This document shows, piece by piece, positions 43,488 to 52,636 of a stretch of 64,000 bases of DNA (its first letter is position 1; every line of letters starts with the position of its first letter). The notes beneath the pieces were generated by a model, which saw nothing but the letters and a program-made list of their open reading frames with translations, made no database searches and was not told the DNA's origin. The DNA comes from Gaetbulibacter sp. S0825 (GTDB taxonomy: Bacteria; Bacteroidota; Bacteroidia; Flavobacteriales; Flavobacteriaceae). The stretch spans positions 558,001 to 622,000 of the forward strand of contig NZ_JAATJT010000002.1 of assembly GCF_011777505.1 (NCBI RefSeq), in the 5' to 3' direction. Position numbers and translations under genes: made by a program.

Positions 43488-44039
43488 TTAAAAATAATCC
43501 GAAAACTTACCCCAAAAGCCTTTACCGCTTATTTTAAACTCTTCCTCTAGTTCTTCAAGGGTTTTATTGGCTTCGTTTATTTTATTAAACATTCGAGCTC
43601 TTAACAAGTATATTGAAGGAATAATTATAGCCATTACAGGCAATAAATATAAAATTTGATTTTCTTCAGCAAATTGTAAATCGTCATTTAATAAAGTTAT
43701 AATTTGATAAATATACATAGCAATTGGAACAATAATAGCATGATACCACCAATGACGACACGTAAACATCCAAATTAATAATAATAAAAGTGGAATTAGT
43801 TTCCCTAATAATGTCCAAACCATAACTTGAGCAGATTCATAGTAAACACTATCATATGTAAATAGAAAAGTGTCCCAAACTTGATCAGTTGGAACACTTT
43901 CCCATAACGTAAATAAATAAGGAGTAATTGCAATAAAGGTTGCTATTAAACTTCCTATTATTAATTCCTTCTTATTACCTTGGTCCTTGCCCAGGGATTT
44001 TGATTTTTGTCTTGTCAATTTTTGTTGTGAATTGCTCAT
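43488..44039 (-). CDS. Conserved flavobacterial membrane protein
   Basis: 183 residues. A basic cytoplasmic start (SLGKDQGNKKELIIGSLIATFIAITPYLFTLWE), then four or so transmembrane helices with TCRHWWYHAIIVPIAMYIYQI and LLPVMAIIIPSIYLL, and a charged C-terminal tail (KINEANKTLEELEEEFKI). I recognise the family from flavobacterial genomes, without a known function. Its first ~20 codons lie in another frame inside the small secreted peptide gene, so translation is likely coupled. Start ATG at 44039 kept because it is the only Met before the first helix. Confidence 0.7.
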   Translation of the reverse strand: MSNSQQKLTRQKSKSLGKDQGNKKELIIGSLIATFIAITPYLFTLWESVPTDQVWDTFLFTYDSVYYESAQVMVWTLLGKLIPLLLLLIWMFTCRHWWYHAIIVPIAMYIYQIITLLNDDLQFAEENQILYLLPVMAIIIPSIYLLRARMFNKINEANKTLEELEEEFKISGKGFWGKFSDYF

Positions 44040-44124
44040 TTAAATCTAATAAATTAGTTGCTTCCGCAGTAAACAATACACCTCCAAAAATAGCGATAGC
44101 TAATAAATACTTTTTAGTTTTCAT
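43975..44124 (-). CDS. 49-residue small secreted peptide
   Basis: Read from ATG at 44124: an N-terminal signal-like sequence (MKTKKYLLAIAIFGGVLFTA) followed by EATNLLDLNEQFTTK, then IDKTKIKIPGQGPR and stop at 43975. The D-K-T-K-I-K-I-P tail recurs in small flavobacterial secreted peptides I have seen. It overlaps the membrane-protein gene by 65 bp in a different frame. A TATCTTTG -7 box (44166 to 44159, minus strand) and a TACGG/CCGTA inverted repeat lie upstream. Too short to be found by most gene callers. Confidence 0.6.
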   Translation of the reverse strand: MKTKKYLLAIAIFGGVLFTAEATNLLDLNEQFTTKIDKTKIKIPGQGPR

Positions 44125-44158
44125 AATTTCAAGGGATTTAATTAATTAATTAATACTA

Positions 44159-44166
44159 CAAAGATA
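44159..44166 (-). promoter_or_regulatory. -7 promoter element of the small peptide gene
   Basis: TATCTTTG on the minus strand matches TAnnTTTG, 34 bp before the ATG at 44124. No -33 TTG was found at the right spacing. Confidence 0.45.
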
Positions 44167-44225
44167 AAATACATTACCTTCTAAAAGTGTTAATAAAATG
44201 TTAAAACCCTTTATTCATGCGGGTT

Positions 44226-44253
44226 ACGAGCTACGGAAAAACCGTAATATCGT
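44226..44253 (-). promoter_or_regulatory. TACGG-N5-CCGTA inverted repeat
   Basis: TACGG (44232-44236) and CCGTA (44242-44246), with outer ACGA (44226-44229) and TCGT (44250-44253) also pairing. It lies in the 173-bp gap between tsaE and the small peptide gene, about 60 bp upstream of the peptide promoter. Similar CGG/CCG inverted repeats precede sensor and LuxR genes in flavobacteria; this is a memory-based comparison. Confidence 0.4.
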
Positions 44254-44297
44254 GATTCTTATTTGGGGTGTAAGTGCTATTTTTTTACAATATTTTT

Positions 44298-44747
44298 TTA
44301 ATTTATTTTTAAATTTTCTCCAAAAACACCTAATTCAAGCGTTCGGGATCCATCTTTATTCATTTTTATGTAAGAAATATCTGCTTCTAACGGCAGAATT
44401 TCTTCTATTTTTTCTGGCCATTCTATAAAAATCCAATGTCCTGAATAAAAATAATCTTCAATACCAATGTCTAATACTTCTGTAACATTGTCAATTCTAT
44501 AAAAATCGAAATGATATACTTTGTCATTTGTCACTTCATATTCATTTACTATTGAAAATGTTGGACTAGAAACATCGTCTAATCCGCCAAGAGCTTTTAC
44601 TAGCGCACTTATAAGTGTTGTTTTACCTGCTCCCATGTCGCCATAAAACAATATGGTTTTATGTTTAACATTGGCAAGTAGCTCCTTGGCTACCTCATCA
44701 ATAGATTGTATGTCAAATACCTTTTTCAATTGCAAATTTTTATGCAA
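44298..44747 (-). CDS. tsaE: tRNA threonylcarbamoyladenosine biosynthesis ATPase TsaE
   Basis: 149 residues. ATPase of the t6A-modification complex with TsaB and TsaD. P-loop FYGDMGAGKTTLISALVKALG near residues 34-55, SPTFSIVNEY, HFDFYRIDNVTEVLDIGIEDYFY and WIFIEWPEKIEEILP are diagnostic. The start is non-ATG: TTG at 44747 (a TAA immediately precedes it, and no ATG occurs before the domain). Next gene upstream on this strand is porX. Confidence 0.93.
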   Translation of the reverse strand: MHKNLQLKKVFDIQSIDEVAKELLANVKHKTILFYGDMGAGKTTLISALVKALGGLDDVSSPTFSIVNEYEVTNDKVYHFDFYRIDNVTEVLDIGIEDYFYSGHWIFIEWPEKIEEILPLEADISYIKMNKDGSRTLELGVFGENLKIN

Positions 44748-44855
44748 TTATAGGGCTAATATAGCAAAAAAACAACAGAAATGAGTATTTCATCGATGTT
44801 TTTTGCGTTTTGTCCTATGTTGATATATGGTTTTAGGTAAAATTAGTGATTCATT

Positions 44856-46406
44856 TTAACGAGGATTCAATACTGCAAATGGAATGATAACTTCTTCTAA
44901 TGATACCCCACCATGTTGATATGTATTACGATAATAGCTTACGTAATGGTTGTAGTTATTAGGGTATGCGAAAAAGAAATCTCCTTTTGCAAAAATAAAG
45001 GAGCTACTCATGGATAGGCTTGGTAAATGTATGTCCTTTGGATTAGTGGCTGCATATACCTCTTTGTCTTCATACGTTAAACTACGACCAGTTTTGTAGC
45101 GCAGGTTTAAACTTGTGTCTCGATCTCCAATAACTTTAGAAGGGTTTTTTACATTTATGGTACCATGATCTGTGGTGATTATTAATTTAAAGCCCATTTG
45201 TTGCGCTTGTTGAATCATTTCTAATAGGGGAGAGTTTTTAAACCAGCTTACCGTTAAGGATCTGTAAGCTTTATCGTTTGATGCTAATTCTTTTACAACT
45301 TCCATTTCGGTTTTTGAGTGCGAAAGCATATCTACAAAGTTATATACGACAACCGTTAAGTCGTTATCCTTTTTAGACTTAAAATTATCAACCAATTTTT
45401 TTCCAGATTTTAAATTTGTGATTTTTGTGTATTCACATTTTAAATGCCCTAGTCCTAAACGCTTCAATTGTGCTTGAAGAAATTCGTTTTCAAACATATT
45501 TTTGCCGCCTTCATCAGTATCGTTTTTCCAATAATTTGGGTGTAATCGTTCCATATCGCTAGGCATCAATCCAGAAAAAATAGCATTTCTTGCGTATTGG
45601 GTTGCTGTTGGCAATATGCTATAATATGGTTTCTCATATTCCTTTTTGTAATACGTTTGAATTATAGGTTCAAAAGCCTTCCATTGATCGTATCTTAAAT
45701 TATCAATAACAATAAATAGAGTAGGTTGCTCTTTGCTCAATTCTGGAACTACTTTTTCTCTAAAAAGATTATGCGACATTGTTGGAGCGTCGGAACTACC
45801 AAACCAATTTGCATAATTTTTATCGATAAATTTTCCAAACTGCGCATTGGCTTCACTTTTTTGCGATTCTAAAATCTCGAACATAGCTGGATCATCAATA
45901 TTTTCCAACTCCATTTCCCAATAAATAAGTTTTTGGTATAGTGAGGCCCATTCTTCATAGGTATTGACCATAGATAGGTCCATAGCAATTTTCCTAAACT
46001 CTTGCTGGTAGTTAGAAGTCGTTTTTTCGGAGACTAAACGTGTGTGGTCTAAATTCTTTTTTAAACTCAAAAGAATTTGGTTTGGATTAACTGGTTTAAT
46101 TAAATAATCTGCAATCTTACTTCCAATAGCTTCCTCCATAATATACTCCTCCTCACTTTTGGTAATCATTACCACAGGAATGTTAGCACGCTTTTCTTTG
46201 ATTTCGGCTAAGGTTTCCAAACCTGTGAGTCCAGGCATGTTTTCATCAAGAAAAACGATATCAAAATTCTTATCTTCAATAACCTCAATGGCTTCAGTAC
46301 CACTTTGGCAAGTAGTAACATTATAATTTTTCTTTTCTAAAAATAGGATGTGTGGCTTAAGTAAATCTATTTCATCATCAACCCAAAGGATGTTTATGTT
46401 GCTCAT
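44856..46406 (-). CDS. porX: PorX-type response regulator with PglZ domain
   Basis: 516 residues, the length of P. gingivalis PorX. Residues 1-120 are a receiver domain: DD at 10-11, phospho-acceptor Asp54 in FDIVFLDENMPG, Thr in VMITKSE, Lys in YLIKPVNP near residue 105. Residues ~200-516 form the alkaline-phosphatase-fold PglZ domain with FIVIDNLRYDQWKAF, TATQYARNAIFSG, VYNFVDMLSHS and TTDHGTINV metal residues. In other Bacteroidota PorX links an envelope sensor (PorY) to T9SS gene expression. The sensor gene is not in the window. Confidence 0.9.
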   Translation of the reverse strand: MSNINILWVDDEIDLLKPHILFLEKKNYNVTTCQSGTEAIEVIEDKNFDIVFLDENMPGLTGLETLAEIKEKRANIPVVMITKSEEEYIMEEAIGSKIADYLIKPVNPNQILLSLKKNLDHTRLVSEKTTSNYQQEFRKIAMDLSMVNTYEEWASLYQKLIYWEMELENIDDPAMFEILESQKSEANAQFGKFIDKNYANWFGSSDAPTMSHNLFREKVVPELSKEQPTLFIVIDNLRYDQWKAFEPIIQTYYKKEYEKPYYSILPTATQYARNAIFSGLMPSDMERLHPNYWKNDTDEGGKNMFENEFLQAQLKRLGLGHLKCEYTKITNLKSGKKLVDNFKSKKDNDLTVVVYNFVDMLSHSKTEMEVVKELASNDKAYRSLTVSWFKNSPLLEMIQQAQQMGFKLIITTDHGTINVKNPSKVIGDRDTSLNLRYKTGRSLTYEDKEVYAATNPKDIHLPSLSMSSSFIFAKGDFFFAYPNNYNHYVSYYRNTYQHGGVSLEEVIIPFAVLNPR

Positions 46407-46442
46407 ATAATTATATTTGTATAACTTTTAATTAAAACAAGT

Positions 46443-47672
46443 TTGAACACGAAGAACAAACTCAAGATATTTAACGACCCAATTTACGGATTTATTACTA
46501 TTCCTAATTCTTTAATTTTCGAATTAATTGAGCATAAATATTTTCAGCGCTTACGTCGAATTACACAAATGGGGTTGTCGTATTTAGTTTATCCAGGTGC
46601 GCATCATACGCGATTTCATCATGCACTTGGAAGTATGCATTTAATGCAGAAAGCAATTAGAATACTTCGTTTTAAAGGAGTTACAATTTCAAATGATGAA
46701 GAAAACGCCTTATTAATTGCCATACTTTTGCACGATATTGGTCATGGTCCATTTAGTCATGCCATGGAGCATAGTATTGTTAATGGTATTTCTCATGAGG
46801 AAATTTCGATACTTTTTATGGAAAAGTTGAATGAAGAATTTAACGGAAGTTTAACGCTTGCTATACAAATATTTAATGGCGATCATCCAAGAAGGTTCTT
46901 ATATCAGCTAGTTTCTAGTCAATTAGACATGGATAGAGCCGATTATTTAAAACGTGATAGTTTTTATACAGGAGTAGCCGAAGGTAATGTGAATAGTGAG
47001 CGGTTAATTACTATGCTAAATGTTATAGACGATACTTTAGTAGTTGAAGAAAAAGGTATTTATAGCATTGAAAAATTCTTAACAGCAAGGCGATTAATGT
47101 ATTGGCAAGTGTACTTACACAAAACAGGATTGGTCGCCGAACAATTATTGATTAGGGTTCTAAAACGAGCAAACGAGTTAACTAAAACTGGTATAAATTT
47201 ATCTGCGAGTAAGGCATTGTTGTACTTTTTGAATAATGATATTAATAAAGACTCTTTTACTGCTGAAAGCTTAGAGATATTCTCAAAATTAGACGACTAT
47301 GATATCATTTCAGCTTTAAAAGAATGGCAAAACCACGAAGATTTTGTGCTTAGTAACTTATGCGAAATGATTATTAATAGAGAATTATTGAAAATAAAAA
47401 TAAAGAATAAAAGGATTAAAGAAGAAAACTTGAATAAGCATATAGGTAATCTTAAAAAGACTTATAATATTAGTTCTGCTGAAGCTGAATATTTTGTGTT
47501 TAAAGGCGAAATATCAAACCAAGCGTATCAACGGGATTCCCAGCAAATAAGCATCCTCTATAAATCGGGTAAAGTGGTTGAAGTTGCTAAGGCATCGGAT
47601 TATTTAAACTTGAAAGCATTGGCAAAACCTGTTACCAAGTATTATATATGCTTTCCAAAGACTAAACTTTAG
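46443..47672 (+). CDS. HD-domain phosphohydrolase (SAMHD1/dGTPase-like)
   Basis: 409 residues. HD motifs: HHTRFHHALGSMHLM near residues 55-68 (first His), ILLHDIGHGPFSHAMEH near residues 97-113 (His-Asp), then SSQLDMDRADYLKRDSFYTGV near residues 155-175 (last Asp), the HDc set of dNTP triphosphohydrolase-like enzymes. Nucleotide substrate is inferred. Start is TTG at 46443; a TAA lies 21 bp upstream and no ATG precedes the KLKIFNDPIYGFI core. Divergent from porX across 36 bp. Confidence 0.85.
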   Translation: MNTKNKLKIFNDPIYGFITIPNSLIFELIEHKYFQRLRRITQMGLSYLVYPGAHHTRFHHALGSMHLMQKAIRILRFKGVTISNDEENALLIAILLHDIGHGPFSHAMEHSIVNGISHEEISILFMEKLNEEFNGSLTLAIQIFNGDHPRRFLYQLVSSQLDMDRADYLKRDSFYTGVAEGNVNSERLITMLNVIDDTLVVEEKGIYSIEKFLTARRLMYWQVYLHKTGLVAEQLLIRVLKRANELTKTGINLSASKALLYFLNNDINKDSFTAESLEIFSKLDDYDIISALKEWQNHEDFVLSNLCEMIINRELLKIKIKNKRIKEENLNKHIGNLKKTYNISSAEAEYFVFKGEISNQAYQRDSQQISILYKSGKVVEVAKASDYLNLKALAKPVTKYYICFPKTKL

Positions 47673-47683
47673 TACATTTTTTA

Positions 47684-47691
47684 TACTTTTG
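47684..47691 (+). promoter_or_regulatory. -7 promoter element of lpxD
   Basis: TACTTTTG fits TAnnTTTG and ends only 5 bp before the ATG. Transcription would start at or next to the start codon, so the message is nearly leaderless. Confidence 0.5.
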
Positions 47692-47696
47692 CGACA

Positions 47697-48725
47697 ATGA
47701 AATTTACCGCATCACAAATAGCCGGAATTTTAGAAGGCGATATCGTTGGCAACCCTGACGTTAAAGTTTCTAAACTTGCCAAAATAGAAGAAGGAACCGA
47801 AGGGACTCTAACTTTTTTAGCGAATCCAAAATACACTCATTTTATTTACGACACAAAGGCTTCAGTTACCATTGTAAATAAAGATTTTGTGCCAGAAACA
47901 GCAATTACAACTACTCTAATTAAGGTAGATGATGCTTACAAGGCATTTTCAAAGCTATTAGAATATTATAATCAAGTAAAGTTGAACAAGTTTGGAGTAG
48001 AACAGCCTAGTTTTATCTCTGACTCTGCAAAGTATGGTGATGCTATTTATATAGGTGCTTTTTCGTATGTAGGTGATAATGTTGTAATTGGCGATAATGT
48101 TAAAGTTTTCCCTGGGTGTTATATTGGTGATAATGTAGTTATTGGCGATAATGTTGTTTTGTTTGCTGGAGCTAAAGTATACTCCGAAACCGTTATCGGC
48201 AATCATTGTGTAATTAATTCAGGAGCAATTATTGGTGCTGATGGCTTTGGCTTTGCACCTAACGAAAAAGGCGAATATAACAAAGTACCTCAAACTGGTA
48301 ATGTCATATTAGAAGATTATGTAGACGTAGGTGCAGCGACAACTATAGACAGAGCTACTCTTGGATCTACTGTTATTAGAAGAGGTGTAAAATTAGATAA
48401 TCAAATACAAATAGCTCACAATGTTGAGATTGGAAAAAATACTGTAATAGCAGCGCAAACTGGTATTGCAGGATCAACAAAAATTGGCGAAAATTGCCAA
48501 ATAGGAGGGCAAGTAGGTATAGTTGGTCATATTACTATTGGTAATAATGTAAAAGTACAAGCACAATCTGGAATAGGTAGAAATGTAAAAGATAACGAAG
48601 TATTACAAGGTTCACCAGCATTAACTTATGGGGATTATAATAAATCTTACGTGTATTTTAAAAATTTGCCAAAAATTGTAAAAGGTATTAACGATCTAGA
48701 AAAGAAAATAAATGACAGTAATTAG
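47697..48725 (+). CDS. lpxD: UDP-3-O-acyl-glucosamine N-acyltransferase
   Basis: 342 residues. Adds the second acyl chain in lipid A synthesis. N-terminal UDP-binding domain ([33 protein letters not shown]), left-handed beta-helix hexapeptide repeats from ~residue 100 ([25 protein letters not shown]), [22 protein letters not shown], and the catalytic His in [12 protein letters not shown] near residue 240. Overlaps the next gene by 14 bp. Confidence 0.94.
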   Translation: MKFTASQIAGILEGDIVGNPDVKVSKLAKIEEGTEGTLTFLANPKYTHFIYDTKASVTIVNKDFVPETAITTTLIKVDDAYKAFSKLLEYYNQVKLNKFGVEQPSFISDSAKYGDAIYIGAFSYVGDNVVIGDNVKVFPGCYIGDNVVIGDNVVLFAGAKVYSETVIGNHCVINSGAIIGADGFGFAPNEKGEYNKVPQTGNVILEDYVDVGAATTIDRATLGSTVIRRGVKLDNQIQIAHNVEIGKNTVIAAQTGIAGSTKIGENCQIGGQVGIVGHITIGNNVKVQAQSGIGRNVKDNEVLQGSPALTYGDYNKSYVYFKNLPKIVKGINDLEKKINDSN

Positions 48726-50118
48726 TACAGAAATTAAGCAAAAGACTATAGCAAAAGAAGTTTCGCTTGCTGGAGTTGGTCTACATACTGGAAAAAATGT
48801 AACATTAACTTTTAAGCCAGCTGAAGCCAATAATGGGTATACATTTAAGCGAATTGATTTAGAAGGAAGCCCAGTAATAAAAGCTGACGCTAATTATGTA
48901 ACTAATACGCAGCGTGGAACCTGTTTAGAAAAAAACGGAGTAACAATTCAAACTTGTGAACACGTATTAGCTGCATTGGTAGGATTGCAGATAGATAATG
49001 TGATTATTGAACTCGATGCTTCAGAACCTCCAATAATGGATGGTTCTTCTAAGTTTTTTGTCGAAGCTCTTGAATCCGCTGAGACTTTAGAGCAAGATGC
49101 CTACATTGAAGAATATGTTGTAAAAGAAGTCATCTCTTATATTGATGAAGAATCTGGTAGTGAAATCACAGTCATTCCAGCACCATCTTATCAAGTAACT
49201 ACAATGGTAGATTTTGGCACTAAGGTCCTTGGAACTCAAAATGCGACATTGCAGAATATTTCTAACTTTAAAAAAGATATTTCCGATTCTAGAACATTTA
49301 GTTTTTTACATGAGATTGAAATGTTGCTAGAAAATGGATTGATAAAAGGAGGAGACCTAAATAACGCAATTGTTTATGTAGATAAAGAATTATCGCCAGA
49401 TACTATGGAGCGTTTAAAGGAGGCCTTTGGAAAAGATAATATTTCAGTTAAGCCTAATGGTATATTAGATAATTTAACATTGCATCACCCTAATGAAGCA
49501 GCAAGACATAAGTTACTGGATGTCATAGGCGATTTAGCTTTAATCGGGACTAGAATTAAAGGAAAAGTAATTGCAAATAAGCCAGGACATTATGTAAACA
49601 CTCAGTTTGCAAAAAAAATGTCAAAAATTATTAAGATTGAAAAGAGAAATAATGTTCCTGATATCGATTTAAACCAAGAACCATTAATGGATGTGAACCA
49701 AATAATGAATATGCTACCCCATAGGCAACCATTTTTATTATTAGATAAGGTTTTCGAATTATCAAAATCTCATGTTATAGGCACAAAAAATGTGACTATG
49801 AATGAAGGTTTTTTCGCAGGTCATTTTCCTGGAGCCCCTGTAATGCCTGGAGTCTTAATAGTTGAAGCCATGGCTCAAACAGGAGGTATTCTTGTATTGA
49901 GTACAGTACCAGACCCTGAGAATTACTTGACATTTTTTATGAAAATGGATAATGTTAAGTTTAAGCAAAAAGTTGTTCCTGGAGATACGCTTATTTTTAA
50001 ATGCTCGTTAATAACACCAATTAGAAGAGGTATTTGTCATATGCAAGGCTATGCTTATGCAAATGGAAAACTCTGCGCAGAAGCTGAATTAATGGCTCAA
50101 ATAACTAAAGTTAAATAA
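48712..50118 (+). CDS. lpxC/fabZ: Fused LpxC deacetylase / FabZ dehydratase
   Basis: 468 residues. Residues ~1-305 are LpxC, the zinc deacetylase committing UDP-GlcNAc to lipid [33 protein letters not shown] near residue 82 and the zinc ligands in [22 protein letters not shown]. Residues ~318-468 are FabZ, 3-hydroxyacyl-ACP dehydratase: [19 protein letters not shown], then [23 protein letters not shown]. The fusion is characteristic of Bacteroidota. The start codon is inside the lpxD stop region. Confidence 0.95.
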   Translation: MTVISTEIKQKTIAKEVSLAGVGLHTGKNVTLTFKPAEANNGYTFKRIDLEGSPVIKADANYVTNTQRGTCLEKNGVTIQTCEHVLAALVGLQIDNVIIELDASEPPIMDGSSKFFVEALESAETLEQDAYIEEYVVKEVISYIDEESGSEITVIPAPSYQVTTMVDFGTKVLGTQNATLQNISNFKKDISDSRTFSFLHEIEMLLENGLIKGGDLNNAIVYVDKELSPDTMERLKEAFGKDNISVKPNGILDNLTLHHPNEAARHKLLDVIGDLALIGTRIKGKVIANKPGHYVNTQFAKKMSKIIKIEKRNNVPDIDLNQEPLMDVNQIMNMLPHRQPFLLLDKVFELSKSHVIGTKNVTMNEGFFAGHFPGAPVMPGVLIVEAMAQTGGILVLSTVPDPENYLTFFMKMDNVKFKQKVVPGDTLIFKCSLITPIRRGICHMQGYAYANGKLCAEAELMAQITKVK

Positions 50119-50120
50119 TT

Positions 50121-50906
50121 ATGAACCAACCACTTGCCTACGTACATCCTGGCGCAAAGATAGCTAAGAATGTTGTCATTGAACCCTTTACAACCATTCA
50201 CAACAATGTTATAATTGGTGAAGGAACTTGGATAGGATCTAATGTAACGATTATGGAAGGTGCTCGCATTGGAAAAAACTGCAGTATTTTTCCAGGAGCA
50301 GTTATTTCAGCAGTTCCGCAAGACTTAAAATATAATGATGAGGATACTACAGTAGAGATTGGAGATAACGTAACTATTAGAGAGTGTGTTACAATAAATC
50401 GAGGAACTACAGATAAAATGAAAACTGTTATTGGTAATAACTGCCTCATAATGGCATATTGCCACATCGCTCATGATTGTATTGTTGGTAACAATTGTAT
50501 TTTTTCAAATAACAGCACTTTAGCAGGCCATATCACTGTAGGTGATTATGTAGTTTTAGCAGGAATGACAGCTGTTCATCAGTTTTGCTCTATTGGTAAT
50601 CATGCTTTTGTAACTGGAGGTTCTTTGGTTAGAAAAGATGTTCCACCATTTGTTAAGGCTGCTAGAGAGCCTTTATCTTATGTAGGAATTAATTCGGTTG
50701 GGTTACGTCGTCGAGGATTTTCTGCTGATAAGATTAGAGAAATACAAAATATTTATCGTATTCTATATCAGCAAAGTTATAATAACACACAAGCTTCAGA
50801 AATAATAGAAGCTGAAATGGAGGCAACACCTGAACGTGATGAAATTCTTCAGTTTATTAAGAATTCACATCGTGGAATAATGAAGGGGTATTTTAAATCA
50901 AATTGA
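50121..50906 (+). CDS. lpxA: Acyl-ACP:UDP-GlcNAc O-acyltransferase
   Basis: 261 residues, first lipid A acylation. Left-handed beta-helix repeats (GAKIAKNVVIEPFTTIHNNVIIGEGTWIGSNVTIMEGARIGKNCSIFPGAVISAVPQDLKY), DTTVEIGDNVTIRECVTINRGT, and catalytic His in MAYCHIAHDCIVG near residue 120; C-terminal helical domain with NSVGLRRRGFSADKIREIQNIYRILYQ. Two bp downstream of the lpxC-fabZ stop, so one operon. Confidence 0.95.
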   Translation: MNQPLAYVHPGAKIAKNVVIEPFTTIHNNVIIGEGTWIGSNVTIMEGARIGKNCSIFPGAVISAVPQDLKYNDEDTTVEIGDNVTIRECVTINRGTTDKMKTVIGNNCLIMAYCHIAHDCIVGNNCIFSNNSTLAGHITVGDYVVLAGMTAVHQFCSIGNHAFVTGGSLVRKDVPPFVKAAREPLSYVGINSVGLRRRGFSADKIREIQNIYRILYQQSYNNTQASEIIEAEMEATPERDEILQFIKNSHRGIMKGYFKSN

Positions 50907-50938
50907 TTCTAAAAAAATAATAAATATATATATATTCT

Positions 50939-50982
50939 ATTGTTGAGATAAACGTAAAAGTTTAGTAAAACAACTCAACAAT
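50939..50982 (+). promoter_or_regulatory. 5'-leader hairpin of efp
   Basis: ATTGTTGAG (50939-50947) and CTCAACAAT (50974-50982) form a 9-bp perfect stem 27 bp upstream of efp. No T run follows, so it is not a classic terminator. The segment between it and the start codon is rich in CAAC repeats. Confidence 0.45.
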
Positions 50983-51009
50983 TAAACGATTCAACAACTA
51001 AACAATATT

Positions 51010-51576
51010 ATGGCAAGTACTTCAGATATTAGAAATGGATTATGCATTAGATATAATCACGATATATATAAAATCATTGAATTCTTACATGTAAAACCTG
51101 GTAAAGGCCCCGCTTTTGTTCGTACAAAACTTAAAAGTGTAACAACAGGAAAGGTATTGGATAACACGTTTTCTGCTGGTCATAAAATTGACGATGTAAG
51201 GGTTGAGACGCATAAATTTCAATTTCTATACCATGATGGTGAGTTTTATCACTTCATGAATGAGGCTGATTATACTCAAATTAGATTACTGGAAGCTGCC
51301 TTAGACCGTCCAGAACTTATGAAAGAAGGTGAAGTAGTAACAATACTTATTAATACAGAAGACAACATGCCTCTGTCTGTAGAAATGCCAGCAAGTGTCA
51401 TTTTAGAAGTTACAGCTACAGAACCTGGAGTTAAAGGAAACACAGCAACAAATGCCACAAAACCTGCTACTGTAGAAACTGGCGCTACTGTAAATGTGCC
51501 GTTATTTATTAATGAGGGAGATAAAATTAAAGTAGAGACAGATAAAGGTACATACAAAGAGCGAATTAAAGAATAA
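51010..51576 (+). CDS. efp: Elongation factor P
   Basis: 188 residues, three domains. Stimulates peptide bond formation on stalled polyproline ribosomes. Modification-site loop [16 protein letters not shown] near residues 27-42, with Lys in PGKGPA; OB-domain 2 [31 protein letters not shown]-domain 3 with [49 protein letters not shown], the EF-P signature. Clean ATG start. Followed by the second lpxD-like gene after 14 bp. Confidence 0.95.
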   Translation: MASTSDIRNGLCIRYNHDIYKIIEFLHVKPGKGPAFVRTKLKSVTTGKVLDNTFSAGHKIDDVRVETHKFQFLYHDGEFYHFMNEADYTQIRLLEAALDRPELMKEGEVVTILINTEDNMPLSVEMPASVILEVTATEPGVKGNTATNATKPATVETGATVNVPLFINEGDKIKVETDKGTYKERIKE

Positions 51577-51590
51577 GTTTTCCCCCACAC

Positions 51591-52532
51591 ATGAAATTTC
51601 CAAAGGAGTATTCGTTAAAAGAAATTGCATCAATTATTGATTGTAATTATGTAGGTGCTGATGATTTTCCAGTTTTAGGAATGAATGAAATTCATGTTGT
51701 AACACCTGGAGATATTGTTTTTGTAGACCATCCAAAATATTATGATAAAGCACTACAATCTAATGCAACGATTGTTTTAATTAACAAAGATGTAGACTGC
51801 CCTAAAGGAAAAGCACTTTTAATTTCAGACGATCCATTTAGAGATTTCAATAAGTTAACAAAACATTTCAAACCTTTTAAACCTTCAAATAGCTCTGTCT
51901 CAGAAAGTGCAAAAATTGGGATTGATACTATTATTCAACCTAATTGCTTCATCGGAAACAACGTGATTATTGGTGATAATTGCACCATACACTCTAATGT
52001 TAGTATTTATGATGATACAGTTATAGGAAATAATGTGACAATACATTCCGGAACAGTTTTAGGAGCAAATGCCTTTTATTACAAAAATAGGCCTGAGGGT
52101 TACGATAGGCTAATATCTGGAGGTCGTGTTGTAATCGAAGATTTTGTTGATATAGGTGCAGCCTGCACTATAGACAGAGGAGTTACAGCCGACACAAAAA
52201 TAGGAAAAGGCTCTAAACTAGATAATCAAATACAAATTGGGCATGATACTATCATTGGAGAAAAATGCTTGATAGCTTCACAAACTGGTATTGCTGGCTG
52301 TGTTATTGTAGAAGATAATGTAACTATTTGGGGTCAAGTAGGAGTGAAAAGTGGAATTGTTATAGCAAAAGGAACTGTATTATATGCGCAATCTGGATTA
52401 GGGCATTCTACAGATGAGAATAAGATTTACTTTGGCTCTCCTGCATCAGAAGCTAGGGACAAATTTAAAGAAATGGCTTATGTTAAGAAAATTCCAGAGA
52501 TTATCGAAAAGCTTAAAAATATAAAAGCTTAA
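51591..52532 (+). CDS. Second LpxD-like acyltransferase paralogue
   Basis: 313 residues, LpxD fold: N-terminal domain ([49 protein letters not shown]) and left-handed helix repeats. Like lpxD upstream it keeps [12 protein letters not shown] with the catalytic-type His near residue 214, but the loop that is [15 protein letters not shown] in LpxD is replaced by [17 protein letters not shown], so donor or acceptor may differ. Paralogues of this sort occur in many Bacteroidota. Its role in the lipid A pathway or another acylation is not resolved here. Confidence 0.85.
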   Translation: MKFPKEYSLKEIASIIDCNYVGADDFPVLGMNEIHVVTPGDIVFVDHPKYYDKALQSNATIVLINKDVDCPKGKALLISDDPFRDFNKLTKHFKPFKPSNSSVSESAKIGIDTIIQPNCFIGNNVIIGDNCTIHSNVSIYDDTVIGNNVTIHSGTVLGANAFYYKNRPEGYDRLISGGRVVIEDFVDIGAACTIDRGVTADTKIGKGSKLDNQIQIGHDTIIGEKCLIASQTGIAGCVIVEDNVTIWGQVGVKSGIVIAKGTVLYAQSGLGHSTDENKIYFGSPASEARDKFKEMAYVKKIPEIIEKLKNIKA

Positions 52533-52593
52533 CCAGATTCAGATTTTGCAAAAATTAAAGCCCAAAACACTTTAAAATATAGTTACAAAAAAT

Positions 52594-52601
52594 TACTTTT
52601 G
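52594..52601 (+). promoter_or_regulatory. -7 promoter element of sucD
   Basis: TACTTTTG fits TAnnTTTG, 35 bp before the sucD ATG. No clear TTG -33 box. Confidence 0.45.
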
Positions 52602-52636
52602 CCACGTCTTAAATTAAATAAATAAACAAAACACAA

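Noticed and set aside
44198-44428. 76-codon plus-strand frame over the tsaE 3' end
   Set aside because: Runs antisense into tsaE and through the TACGG/CCGTA repeat; no family resemblance.
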